64,000 nt of DNA from Candidatus Nitrosopumilus sp. (GTDB taxonomy: Archaea > Thermoproteota > Nitrososphaeria > Nitrososphaerales > Nitrosopumilaceae), in contig JAOTTS010000002.1 in the NCBI GenBank assembly GCA_029864335.1, positions 1 to 64,000 on the forward strand, given 5' to 3'. Shown here piece by piece: positions 16,786-25,081 of the stretch. The first letter of the stretch is position 1; every line of letters starts with the position of its first letter. The notes beneath the pieces were generated by a model that was not told the DNA's origin, searched no databases, and saw only the letters and a list, made by a program, of their open reading frames with translations. A program made the position numbers and the translations under genes.

Positions 16786-18594
16786 TTGACAATATCTAAT
16801 CTTGAACAATCCTCTCCTGATTCTGAAAAGCCCAAAATTAATTGGGGTAGAATTGAAGAGGCCGATAATTTTGCTAAAACAGTAAAACTGTTCCGTCAAG
16901 GCAAATATGATGAGGCTAGTTTTAGGCGATTTAGACTCCAACATGGTGCGTATGGTACTAGAATGACTGGGGATTATGCAATGGTTCGAATCAAATTACC
17001 TGCAGGAGAAATTTACCCACACCAATTTGAAAAAATATCTCAATTAAGTGAACAGTATTCTATTGGTAGTGCACATTTTTCAACTAGAGAAAACATTCAG
17101 CTGCATTGGGTAATTCTTGAAGATGTCTCTGAAATTTTTAGGGGTCTTGCTGAAGTTGGTCTAACATCTAGAGAAGCATGTGGAAATTCTGTACGTAATG
17201 TTATGTGTAGTCCATTATCTGGTGTTTGCCCTGATGAAAAATTTGATTCAACTCCATATGCGCTTGCAACTGCACGATTCTTTTTAAGAAATCCGATGGC
17301 TCAAAATCTTCCACGTAAATTCAAATTTAATTTCACTTGTTGTGAGAAACATGGAATGGTAAGAATGGTTGATGTTGGACTAATCCCACAAATCCGAGAA
17401 ATTGATGGCTCTTCTCAAAGGGGTTTTAAAATATTTCTTGGTGGTGGATTGGGAAATAAATCATATGTTGGACATCAATTAGAAGAATTTACTCCTGAAG
17501 ACGATTTACTTTACACTTCGATTGCAGTAGTGAGAATATTTGATAGACTTGGCGATAGAAAAAATCTTGCAAGAAATAGGATGCGTTATCTAGTAAATGA
17601 TATGGGTTGGGATAAATTCCAGAATCTTGTATTCAAAGAAAGAGCAATTGTAAGGGCCACTCAATCTATTGTAACTCAACTTGATGTTGATACAACACCT
17701 GACGAAATAAAACGACCAATTAGAATTACAGATGAAAGTGGGAGTTCAATTCCTGATGGATATGCTAGATGGCTAAAAACAAACACTGTAAAGCAAAAAC
17801 AATCTGATTATTGTTCTGTGTTTATCACTCTTGAAGCGGGTGATATTACTGCAAATCAACTAAATGCATTAGGTGATCTAATTTGTGACTTTTCTTCAGA
17901 AGGCAAGGCTCGTTGTGGATTTGTGCAAAATATTGCATTGCGTTATGTGTTAGAAGATGATTTACCTCGACTGTATTCCAAATTACTCGAGGTAGGATTG
18001 GCAAAATCCGGTGCCTTGACTATGACTGCCCCTATTGGATGTTCTGGAACTACCTCATGTAATCTTGCCCTGACAAACTCTCATAGATTAGCAAAAGAAA
18101 TCCAGAGAAAATTCCTAGAATTAAAACTAGATGAAGATGATGATCTTAGTGATTCATCAATTAAGATAAGTGGTTGTCCGAATTCGTGTGGGCAGCATGG
18201 CATTGCAACAATTGGTTTCTTTGGAGGAGGTGCACGTTTTGGTAAAGACATGTATCCAAATTATCAAATGTCATTAGGTGGTCGTTCTGATGGTGACACC
18301 ATGCTTGGAGAAATTTGTCTTAGAATTCCTGCAAAACGAGTAATCCCTGTAATTCTGAGAATCATTGAACTGTTTAAAGACAAAAAGAAATCTGGTGATA
18401 CTCTCAAATCATGGATTCATAGAATTGTAAACGGTAATGAAGATTCTGATATAAAATCAATCAACGACATCAAAAAAATCTTAGAACCATTAATTATTCC
18501 TCCAACAAAAGAAGAAGATCCTGATTTCTATCTTGATTATGGTAGTGATACGAGTTATCACACAAAAACTGGAAAGGGTGAATGTGCTGCTTGA
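16786..18594 (+). CDS. Siroheme ferredoxin-type sulfite (or nitrite) reductase
   Basis: 602 residues from TTG 16786. Two nitrite/sulfite reductase half-domains are followed by the siroheme-[4Fe-4S] ligand pattern CSGTTSC and CPNSC (GCSGTTSCNLAL, ISGCPNSCGQHG). Adjacent rhodanese, Thi4 and nearby TusA and cysteine synthase favour assimilatory sulfite reduction to sulfide over nitrite reduction, though sequence alone does not settle it. The rhodanese gene overlaps its 3' end, so they are translationally coupled. Confidence 0.88.
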   Translation: MTISNLEQSSPDSEKPKINWGRIEEADNFAKTVKLFRQGKYDEASFRRFRLQHGAYGTRMTGDYAMVRIKLPAGEIYPHQFEKISQLSEQYSIGSAHFSTRENIQLHWVILEDVSEIFRGLAEVGLTSREACGNSVRNVMCSPLSGVCPDEKFDSTPYALATARFFLRNPMAQNLPRKFKFNFTCCEKHGMVRMVDVGLIPQIREIDGSSQRGFKIFLGGGLGNKSYVGHQLEEFTPEDDLLYTSIAVVRIFDRLGDRKNLARNRMRYLVNDMGWDKFQNLVFKERAIVRATQSIVTQLDVDTTPDEIKRPIRITDESGSSIPDGYARWLKTNTVKQKQSDYCSVFITLEAGDITANQLNALGDLICDFSSEGKARCGFVQNIALRYVLEDDLPRLYSKLLEVGLAKSGALTMTAPIGCSGTTSCNLALTNSHRLAKEIQRKFLELKLDEDDDLSDSSIKISGCPNSCGQHGIATIGFFGGGARFGKDMYPNYQMSLGGRSDGDTMLGEICLRIPAKRVIPVILRIIELFKDKKKSGDTLKSWIHRIVNGNEDSDIKSINDIKKILEPLIIPPTKEEDPDFYLDYGSDTSYHTKTGKGECAA

Positions 18595-19388
18595 CAGAAT
18601 CTGGTAAAATCACAACTGATGTCGACTCCCTACGTTCAGAAATACGCGACAAAAGTGTTCGAGTCATTGATGTTAGACGCGAGGATGATTACAAACAAGA
18701 TCATATCCCAACTGCAGTTAATTTGCCATTAGCAAATCTTTTGTCTGATGATAGTCCTGAGCGTGTCTTAAAACTTGTAAATTCTATGGGGATTGATGAT
18801 GAGACCTCAGTTGTAGTCTATGATGATACATTTGGTGCATTAGCATCAAGAGTTGCATGGACATTGGAATATCTTGGACATTCAAATGTAACATTACTTG
18901 AAACCACTTATAGTCATTGGAAATCACTTGGTTTAGAAAATGATTCACAAACTCCTGAAATACAAAGTAAAGAGCACTCTATACACTTGCGACCTGAGAT
19001 TTTAGCAACTTCTGATTATCTGGAAAGCGTAAAAACTAGAGATGATGTCATACTAATTGATAATAGAGAACGACTAAATTTTCTTGAACAACATATTCCT
19101 GGAGCGATTAGTCTTCCTTATAGGACTCTTGCTAGTAATGAACATATTTTGCGCTCAAAAGAGGACATGAAACGATTACTTGATAATCGAGGAATTACTG
19201 GGGATTCAGAAATCATTACTTATTGTGGTAGTGTAGGTACTCTTTCTGGCTTGGCATATTATGCCCTAAAATCTGTGGGCCTTTCTAATGCAAAATTATA
19301 TGTTCGCTCATTTAAGGAATGGAAAAATCTTCAGAAACCTACCGAAAAACAAGAAGATGCAAATTACTGGGATTTATCTGCAGAATAA
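18582..19388 (+). CDS. Double-rhodanese sulfurtransferase
   Basis: 268 residues from ATG 18582, overlapping the reductase stop by 13 bases. It has two rhodanese domains: about 10-125 with VRVIDVRREDDY and a non-catalytic VVVYDDTFGA loop, and about 145-255 with the active-site Cys in ITYCGSVGTLSG. This is the 3-mercaptopyruvate/thiosulfate sulfurtransferase layout. It probably handles sulfane sulfur produced or consumed with the reductase. Confidence 0.9.
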   Translation: MCCLTESGKITTDVDSLRSEIRDKSVRVIDVRREDDYKQDHIPTAVNLPLANLLSDDSPERVLKLVNSMGIDDETSVVVYDDTFGALASRVAWTLEYLGHSNVTLLETTYSHWKSLGLENDSQTPEIQSKEHSIHLRPEILATSDYLESVKTRDDVILIDNRERLNFLEQHIPGAISLPYRTLASNEHILRSKEDMKRLLDNRGITGDSEIITYCGSVGTLSGLAYYALKSVGLSNAKLYVRSFKEWKNLQKPTEKQEDANYWDLSAE

Positions 19389-20506
19389 CTAATTTCATTT
19401 CTAAGCTTTTTAGTAATTGTCACTTCAATATTACCCAATAGAACTAACATTTTTTCTTTATTTTCAATTAGATAATCTTCACCTCTATCTTTTAGTCTAA
19501 TTTTCCATAATCTTATTTCTCTATGTTCGTCAAAGAAATTCTCTATCATTTGTTCTCCTGATTTTGCAGGATTTATGAATATGTCAAAAGTATCTATTGT
19601 CTTCTCAACGTTTTCATCTTCTATTGCTTCTCTAACTGATTGAATTGCATGACTTAGTTCTTTCAAATTCTTTACTGGTTTTGGCAAAGTCTTTCTTGTA
19701 ATTCCAAACAATCCTTTCTTTTCTTTTCCCATTTTTTCTGCAATATTTGGTGCAAGGTCATAAATTGGAATTCTACTTAAACCATCACGTTTTTCATTTT
19801 GTACAATTAATCCTTTTTCTAATAATTTTCTCAAAGCAGTTTCTGCATCTGTCTTGTCTAGAAATGTTGTCCATACAATTGCACCCAATGTATGATAGCC
19901 TTGTCTGACTGATTCTAAAACTACGACCTCTTCAATTCTTTTGAATCCTTCCTCGATTCTAACATTGGCAAAATCTTTGTCTCGAATTGATCTTCTTGCA
20001 TTTTTTACATCAATTTCAATTGAACGTTTCAAGGCTTCCAATGATTCTGGTACTTGATTAAGCAACGACAAGAAACAAGCTTTGTTATACCATGCCATTC
20101 CATATGTTGGATCTGACTCAATTGCTTTGTCAACTGAATCTAGTGCTTTTGAAAAATTTTTTTGCTCATAATGTACTAGTCCTTTTAAATTCCAAGCTTC
20201 TGGATTTGTAACATCTATTTCAAGAATTTTGTCATATACTTTTAGTGCTTCTCCATGATCTTCTAGGTGGAATCTTGCATATCCTAATTTCATCAATGTT
20301 TCAATATTGTCTGGATCAATTCGTAATGCTTGCTCAAATACAACTATGGCATCTTCTAATCTTTCATCTGCCATCAAATTGATTCCTTTTTTAAATAATT
20401 TCTTACGATTATAATCTGAATCAACTAGGCTTGTCTCTTCAACTTTATCTTTTTTTACTTTAGATTCTTCTATTTCCTTTGATTTTTTTCCGAAAGGTTT
20501 CTTCAC
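19364..20506 (-). CDS. TPR-repeat protein with C-terminal winged-helix-like part
   Basis: 380 residues from GTG 20506. A Lys/Glu-rich head of about 30 residues precedes four or more TPR units at about 35-175 (AIVVFEQALRIDPDNIETLMKLG and similar). A region near 215-270 (GAIVWTTFLDKTDAETALRKLL, then GLIVQNEKRDG) looks like a winged helix. It probably assembles protein complexes. It overlaps the rhodanese 3' end by 25 bp, convergently. Confidence 0.8.
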   Translation of the reverse strand: MKKPFGKKSKEIEESKVKKDKVEETSLVDSDYNRKKLFKKGINLMADERLEDAIVVFEQALRIDPDNIETLMKLGYARFHLEDHGEALKVYDKILEIDVTNPEAWNLKGLVHYEQKNFSKALDSVDKAIESDPTYGMAWYNKACFLSLLNQVPESLEALKRSIEIDVKNARRSIRDKDFANVRIEEGFKRIEEVVVLESVRQGYHTLGAIVWTTFLDKTDAETALRKLLEKGLIVQNEKRDGLSRIPIYDLAPNIAEKMGKEKKGLFGITRKTLPKPVKNLKELSHAIQSVREAIEDENVEKTIDTFDIFINPAKSGEQMIENFFDEHREIRLWKIRLKDRGEDYLIENKEKMLVLLGNIEVTITKKLRNEISYSADKSQ

Positions 20507-20572
20507 TAGCTCAAATTGGCATTTTATCTAGATAAATACCATCCTTAATTGAGCCTAATCCTATTTTATGTG

Positions 20573-20578
20573 TATATA
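20573..20578 (+). promoter_or_regulatory. TATA box of the collagen-like gene
   Basis: TATATA within tgtatatagat is centred about 30 nt before TTG 20606. This is the clearest core promoter in this part of the window and supports a nearly leaderless transcript starting at the TTG. Confidence 0.6.
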
Positions 20579-20605
20579 GATTCAAGCATCTAAATACAGA
20601 AATAC

Positions 20606-22426
20606 TTGAAATATACACAAACGAATGTGTCATCTCAACATAGAATAGAAATTCAAGGGCAGGCACCATTTAAACAATCAGGTGTCTATGAAGTTCAAAT
20701 TTCAGTAGCTGATAGTAAACCCTCTGATGATGCAATCCGTTCCATGCAATTCTCTGCTTTATGGCGTGGAAATTTTCACCTTAGAGTAAAAGATGGCCTA
20801 TTTTCTGAGAAAATCGGAACACCTGATAATCCGCTTCCTTCATCAATTGAAACTCTTGACACTATTTGGATCGTTGTAACTGATCTATTTTCTTCATTAC
20901 ATTCTGTATTTCATGTTCCATTGAAAAAATCCTCAACACAAGTGTACACTGAAACTCAAACTGAAACTAAAATTTCTGAAAATCTAAAAACTGAACAACC
21001 ACCAAAATCAACTGTAAGATCTTCAAGGTCTGCAAGTTTTCCTGGTGACAAAGGACATACTGGTCCACCTGGACCACCTGGTTATAAAGGACCTACTGGA
21101 CCGCTAGGACCACCTGGTGATAAAGGACCGCCAGGACCTACTGGACCGCTAGGACCACCTGGATCGATTGGAAATAAAGGGCCCACTGGACCGCTAGGAC
21201 CCCTTGGTGATAAAGGAGCAACCGGTGACAAAGGTCCTCAAGGTGACAAGGGCATTTCTGGTGATAAAGGAGCAACCGGTGACAAAGGTTCTACAGGTGA
21301 CAAAGGCGACAAAGGTGATAAAGGAATTGTTGGACCACCTGGTGATAAAGGGGAAAAAGGTTCAACTGGTCCAGTCGGTGATAAAGGAGCAACCGGATTA
21401 AAAGGTCCACCTGGTGATAAAGGGGAAAAAGGTCCAACTGGACCCCCTGGTGATAAAGGACTTTCTGGATTAAGAGGGTCTCCAGGGGAAAAAGGTGACA
21501 AGGGTCAACAAGGTCCACTTGGTGACAAAGGATTAACAGGTCCAACTGGACCCCCTGGTGATAAAGGAGCAACCGGTTTATCTGGTGTTCAAGGAGAAAA
21601 AGGTCTTCAAGGTTCATCTGGACCCCTTGGAGAAAAAGGTCCAACTGGACCCCCTGGTGACAAGGGTCAACCTGGTCCACTTGGTGACAAAGGATTAACA
21701 GGTCCACCAGGATCACCTGGTGACAAAGGATCTGTTGGCCAACCTGGACCCCTTGGAGAAAAAGGTAATCGTGGTGTTGAAGGACCCCCTGGTGACAAAG
21801 GTCCACAAGGTCTACAAGGTCCTACTGGATCTAAAGGTCTGACCGGAGTGCCAGGCCCACAAGGTGAGAAAGGAGAAAAAGGTGCTGTAGGACCCCTTGG
21901 AGAAAAAGGTAATCGTGGTGTTGAAGGACCCCCTGGTGACAAAGGTCCACAAGGTCCACAAGGTCCTGCTGGATCTAAAGGTCTGACCGGAGTGCCAGGC
22001 CCACAAGGTGAGAAAGGAGAAAAAGGTGCTGTAGGACCCCTTGGAGAAAAAGGTCCTACTGGCCCAATGGGACCGTCAGGAGAAAAAGGTCCACAAGGTC
22101 CACAAGGTTCACAAGGTGAACGTGGGACTACCGGACCGTCAGGAGAAAAAGGTCCACAAGGTCCACAAGGAATTCAGGGTCCACAAGGTGAACGAGGTCC
22201 AACAGGTCCAATCGGTTCTATTGGTGATCAAGGCCCAAGAGGTGATCAAGGTCCAGTAGGACCTGCAGGCCCAAGAGGTCCACCAGGTCCACCAGGAGAA
22301 AAGGGACCATCAGGTGGAATGTCATCTGAACAAAAAGCACTATTCAAAGATTTGTTGGAGATTTTAACAAACAAAAATGTCATCTCAACTGAAGAACAAA
22401 TTAAATTGATGAGTTATCTTTACTGA
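20606..22426 (+). CDS. Collagen-like Gly-X-Y repeat protein, 606 aa
   Basis: Open from TTG 20606 to TGA 22426. Residues 1-146 form a beta-rich head ([44 protein letters not shown]) and a Thr/Ser/Pro linker. From 21044 to 22312 there are exactly 141 Gly-X-Y triplets (423 residues) without interruption, dominated by [15 protein letters not shown] and GPQ. The C-terminal 37 residues ([16 protein letters not shown]...) are helical and may trimerise the chain. No Cys and no signal peptide are visible. Lys next to Asp/Glu can stabilise triple helices without hydroxyproline, as in bacterial collagens. Location and role are unknown; adhesion, a surface fibre or a tail-fibre-like structure are possible. 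Confidence 0.9.
   Translation: MKYTQTNVSSQHRIEIQGQAPFKQSGVYEVQISVADSKPSDDAIRSMQFSALWRGNFHLRVKDGLFSEKIGTPDNPLPSSIETLDTIWIVVTDLFSSLHSVFHVPLKKSSTQVYTETQTETKISENLKTEQPPKSTVRSSRSASFPGDKGHTGPPGPPGYKGPTGPLGPPGDKGPPGPTGPLGPPGSIGNKGPTGPLGPLGDKGATGDKGPQGDKGISGDKGATGDKGSTGDKGDKGDKGIVGPPGDKGEKGSTGPVGDKGATGLKGPPGDKGEKGPTGPPGDKGLSGLRGSPGEKGDKGQQGPLGDKGLTGPTGPPGDKGATGLSGVQGEKGLQGSSGPLGEKGPTGPPGDKGQPGPLGDKGLTGPPGSPGDKGSVGQPGPLGEKGNRGVEGPPGDKGPQGLQGPTGSKGLTGVPGPQGEKGEKGAVGPLGEKGNRGVEGPPGDKGPQGPQGPAGSKGLTGVPGPQGEKGEKGAVGPLGEKGPTGPMGPSGEKGPQGPQGSQGERGTTGPSGEKGPQGPQGIQGPQGERGPTGPIGSIGDQGPRGDQGPVGPAGPRGPPGPPGEKGPSGGMSSEQKALFKDLLEILTNKNVISTEEQIKLMSYLY
21746..22033 (+). repeat. 144-bp tandem duplication inside the collagen region
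   Basis: Positions 21746-21889 and 21890-22033 are two head-to-tail copies of 16 triplets (48 residues, starting [13 protein letters not shown]). They differ at only a few bases, for example cta/cca in one triplet and act/gct in another. The next 18 bp begin a third copy. This indicates recent slippage or unequal exchange. Confidence 0.85.
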
Positions 22427-22589
22427 TTATTTTTTGTCTGTGTCAATTTAATGTTAAAAAAATTTTTACAATTTTAATTTTCCATGATTTTCAAAAACTT
22501 TGTTTGTAACAAAATTCTTCAATTATTTTTCACTATTTTAAGCAATCAAAATTGTATAGTTTTCACTAATTAATTTAGAAAAATGGAAA

Positions 22590-22618
22590 ACAATTCGTCG
22601 TCTAGATGACGATTGTTA
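22590..22618. terminator. Hairpin between convergent genes, probable bidirectional terminator
   Basis: AACAA(T)TCGTC pairs with GACGATTGTT around the loop GTCTAGAT, giving ten pairs with one bulge. It lies 164 bp after the collagen-like stop and 15 bp past the stop of the leftward basic mini-gene. On the minus strand it is followed by a T-rich stretch (gttttccatttttc). Confidence 0.5.
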
Positions 22619-22632
22619 GTTTACTGACGAGA

Positions 22633-22743
22633 TTATCGTCGTTTTGCTGCTTTTCTCTTTGGAGCTGCTTTTCTCTTTGGAGCTGCTCTAGTAGATGTTT
22701 TAGTTGATCTACGTTTAGTTACAGCTTTTCTTTTTGTAGCCAT
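22633..22743 (-). CDS. Very basic 36-aa DNA-binding-like peptide
   Basis: ATG at 22743-22741, stop TAA at 22635-22633. The product is about half Lys and Arg, with a repeated APKRKA unit (bases aaccgagaaaag-type duplication visible on the plus strand as tttctctttggagctgctt twice) and an AAKRR end. Composition is the same as the gene at 2-475. It resembles linker-histone tails or protamine-like peptides. Translation is supported by the intact frame and by the adjoining terminator. Confidence 0.6.
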   Translation of the reverse strand: MATKRKAVTKRRSTKTSTRAAPKRKAAPKRKAAKRR

Positions 22744-23040
22744 TACTGAATCGAGATTTTCATTGTTTTTCAGTGGTTAAACTAAAGAAATTTACACAAA
22801 TTGATTACAATTTGTCAAGTAATTTTTTCTAAAAAATTTTGTTGATCGTAATTTTTTAAAAATATTTTTTATGATAAACATATATCTTAACATTTACTAA
22901 TTTATCACAACTCTTTTCTATTTTACTCTTGTATATTGACAACTCCACATGACGAAAATATTTTTCATTTTATTTTTATTATCAAAAAATTATTTCTTTA
23001 TTTATTATTGATCTAATTTTTCATTTTTTTAAAATTCATT
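22744..23040. other. Very AT-rich spacer
   Basis: I see no gene. It must contain the promoter of the leftward basic peptide and receives the 3' end of the leftward GTPase gene only at its right edge. Oligo-T and oligo-A runs dominate. Confidence 0.4.
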
Positions 23041-24144
23041 TTAACGTCTTTTAATAATTGTCAAAACATCTTCATCTAATAAAATATGGTTCAAACCTAC
23101 TCTCTGTCCACCGAATTTCACACTTTTTCCCCACACCAAACCATATCTGAATTCTCTTTTCAATCTACGGTGTAGTTTGTTACAAATATCTTCAACTGTA
23201 TCTCCTTCTCTGGCAATCAATGGTTCTTTGAAATCTGTTTCTCCACCTTTTGGCCGCATGTAAATTCTGATAAATTTTAATTTCTCATAGATCTTTTCTT
23301 TAAGTAAATCCACATTGATATTTGAATTTGCTGAAACTTCTATAACATCAGATTTTATTTTTGTCTTTAAATCTTTTAGAAATTCTTTATCAACTAAATC
23401 AATTTTATTCAAAATAGTAAGTGCTTTAGAATAACTGATATTCCCAGCAATATGATCTGCTAGTTGTTCTGATGTTAGATCTTCTCTTACTACAACACGT
23501 GCACTGACTATTCCATAAAGATGTAAAATGTCTTTGAGATGTTTCTCTGTAATTTTTGTTAATTTCACTTGCTGTGCAATTGCAATTCCGCCCATTGATG
23601 CTTTTTCTATTGTAATATTTGGAGGTAATTGATTAAGTCTAATTCCTATATTTCCTAATTCGTTTACAAGCACATCTTCATGAAATGGCTGAAATACATC
23701 TAATATCAATAACACAAGATCTGCTGTTCTTGCAACAGATAAAATTCTCTTTCCTAACCCCTTTCCTGTAGATGCTCCTTTGATAATTCCTGGAAGGTCT
23801 AACATTTGGATTTTTGCACCTCTATATTCCATCATGCCTGGAACAACTGTAAGTGTAGTGAATTGAAAAGCTCCTACTGCTGATTTAGCTCCAGTCATTT
23901 TGTTTAGCAGTGTTGATTTTCCAACACTTGGTAATCCAATAAACACAATTGTTGCGTCACCATTTCTCCTGACATCGAATCCATCTTGTTTCATTCCTGA
24001 TTTTTTGGTAATGTCTGCCTCTTGCTCTCTTTTCAACTTTGCAATCTTTGCTTTTAGTAGACCGATATGATGTTCTGTAGCTTTGTTAATCTGAGTTTTT
24101 GCCATTTCATCTTGAATGGCTTTAATTTTTTCAGGAATCCCCAA
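23041..24144 (-). CDS. DRG-type GTPase (OBG-HflX superfamily, TGS domain)
   Basis: 367 residues from TTG 24144. An N-terminal helical part precedes the G domain: GLPSVGKSTLLNKM (G1), a TTLTVVPGMM switch, LDLPGIIKGAS (G3) and NKIDLVD (G4). The C-terminal TGS domain is recognisable (AREGDTVEDICNKLHRR, VWGKSVKFGGQRVGLNHIL). Archaeal DRG proteins act in translation or ribosome function. The gene starts two bases after the stop of the upstream DUF504-like gene. Confidence 0.92.
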   Translation of the reverse strand: MGIPEKIKAIQDEMAKTQINKATEHHIGLLKAKIAKLKREQEADITKKSGMKQDGFDVRRNGDATIVFIGLPSVGKSTLLNKMTGAKSAVGAFQFTTLTVVPGMMEYRGAKIQMLDLPGIIKGASTGKGLGKRILSVARTADLVLLILDVFQPFHEDVLVNELGNIGIRLNQLPPNITIEKASMGGIAIAQQVKLTKITEKHLKDILHLYGIVSARVVVREDLTSEQLADHIAGNISYSKALTILNKIDLVDKEFLKDLKTKIKSDVIEVSANSNINVDLLKEKIYEKLKFIRIYMRPKGGETDFKEPLIAREGDTVEDICNKLHRRLKREFRYGLVWGKSVKFGGQRVGLNHILLDEDVLTIIKRR

Positions 24145-24146
24145 TA

Positions 24147-24374
24147 CTATTCATCTCTTGTTACATTCTTTTCAAATAAAATCGTATTACTCTTCTTAAT
24201 TTTCTTAATTCTATTTATTGGAATAGTTTGAAAATTATTTGACTGAATTAAAAATTCTGGCAGTGACGATTCTTTAATTTTCTGAAAATCTCTATAGAAA
24301 ATTCTATATGATTTTGGTTCATCTGCAAACAGTGCTTTACTGAAAATTTCTTCTATTGAACCTTTCTTTCCCAT
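24147..24374 (-). CDS. DUF504/MJ1316-like small protein
   Basis: 75 residues. The pattern YRIFYRDFQKIKESSLPEF, then FQTIPINRIKKIKKSNTILF, fits the MJ1316-type domain (UPF0248), in which a charged strand pair precedes an IP-x-x-RI-KIK segment. The domain has been linked to recognition of RNA ends, but activity is unproven. It is coupled to the DRG GTPase, supporting an RNA or translation role. Confidence 0.6.
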   Translation of the reverse strand: MGKKGSIEEIFSKALFADEPKSYRIFYRDFQKIKESSLPEFLIQSNNFQTIPINRIKKIKKSNTILFEKNVTRDE

Positions 24375-24474
24375 GCTTTTAATTTCATTTCTCTTCTAAT
24401 AAGATGTCTTTGAATTTTTGATTATCTTTCTTACTTTCTTATCATTTTTTAACAGTGATTAGTTTTTAGATCAC

Positions 24475-25056
24475 ATGAGAAAAATTCTCCTTTATTCAAT
24501 CATTGGGTTTTTTATCATTCTTTATTTTAGTTTGACCATTTTTATCTTGCCTGAAAAATATCTTTCAAATGAACAACTAGTTCCTCAGCCCTACTTTGAA
24601 GTAATCTTGTCCAACTCGGAGATTTCCTTAGGTGATTCTTTTCAACTGAGTATAGTTTCAGAAAATAGGGGTGATTACGGTGACATCCATATTCTTTCAA
24701 CTTCATTTCCAACTCTTTCTGAAATTGAGGGAATAGTAGAAATCGTAACTTATGATTTTACTCAATCATCTGTCCATATTACCCCTGGTGATGAAATAGG
24801 CGCCAAATACAGTGGTGGATTGGAATCTATAATTGCAAAATATCCCTCAATTGAAGCAATGAATAGGCCCATTTTACCTGATGCAAAAAATCATCTTGAA
24901 CTAATCATCACTCCTGAAAAACCAGGTATCTTTACGATCTATGTGAAATCTATTGATATTCCACATACTAGTAATCAATCACACTACCCTTATTCAGGTA
25001 TTTTAGATCATCAGGATGAATATGTTTTAGATTATTCAGTAAATGTAAATCCCTAA
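24475..25056 (+). CDS. Membrane-anchored extracytoplasmic protein, 193 aa
   Basis: An N-terminal hydrophobic helix (residues 4-27) acts as signal anchor; the remaining 165 residues look like an exported beta-sandwich (LSNSEISLGDSFQLSIVSENRGDYGD resembles an Ig-like or CARDB-like strand pair). No catalytic motif. It is followed after 25 bp by a polytopic membrane protein, likely in the same operon. Confidence 0.65.
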   Translation: MRKILLYSIIGFFIILYFSLTIFILPEKYLSNEQLVPQPYFEVILSNSEISLGDSFQLSIVSENRGDYGDIHILSTSFPTLSEIEGIVEIVTYDFTQSSVHITPGDEIGAKYSGGLESIIAKYPSIEAMNRPILPDAKNHLELIITPEKPGIFTIYVKSIDIPHTSNQSHYPYSGILDHQDEYVLDYSVNVNP

Positions 25057-25081
25057 TATTTTATGAAATGCTAGAGACACC

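Noticed and set aside
21238-22006. Several long reverse and shifted ORFs inside the collagen tract
   Set aside because: They are repeat artefacts of Gly-X-Y coding; Pro/Ser/Gly or Leu/Val/Gln products have no start signals or domains.
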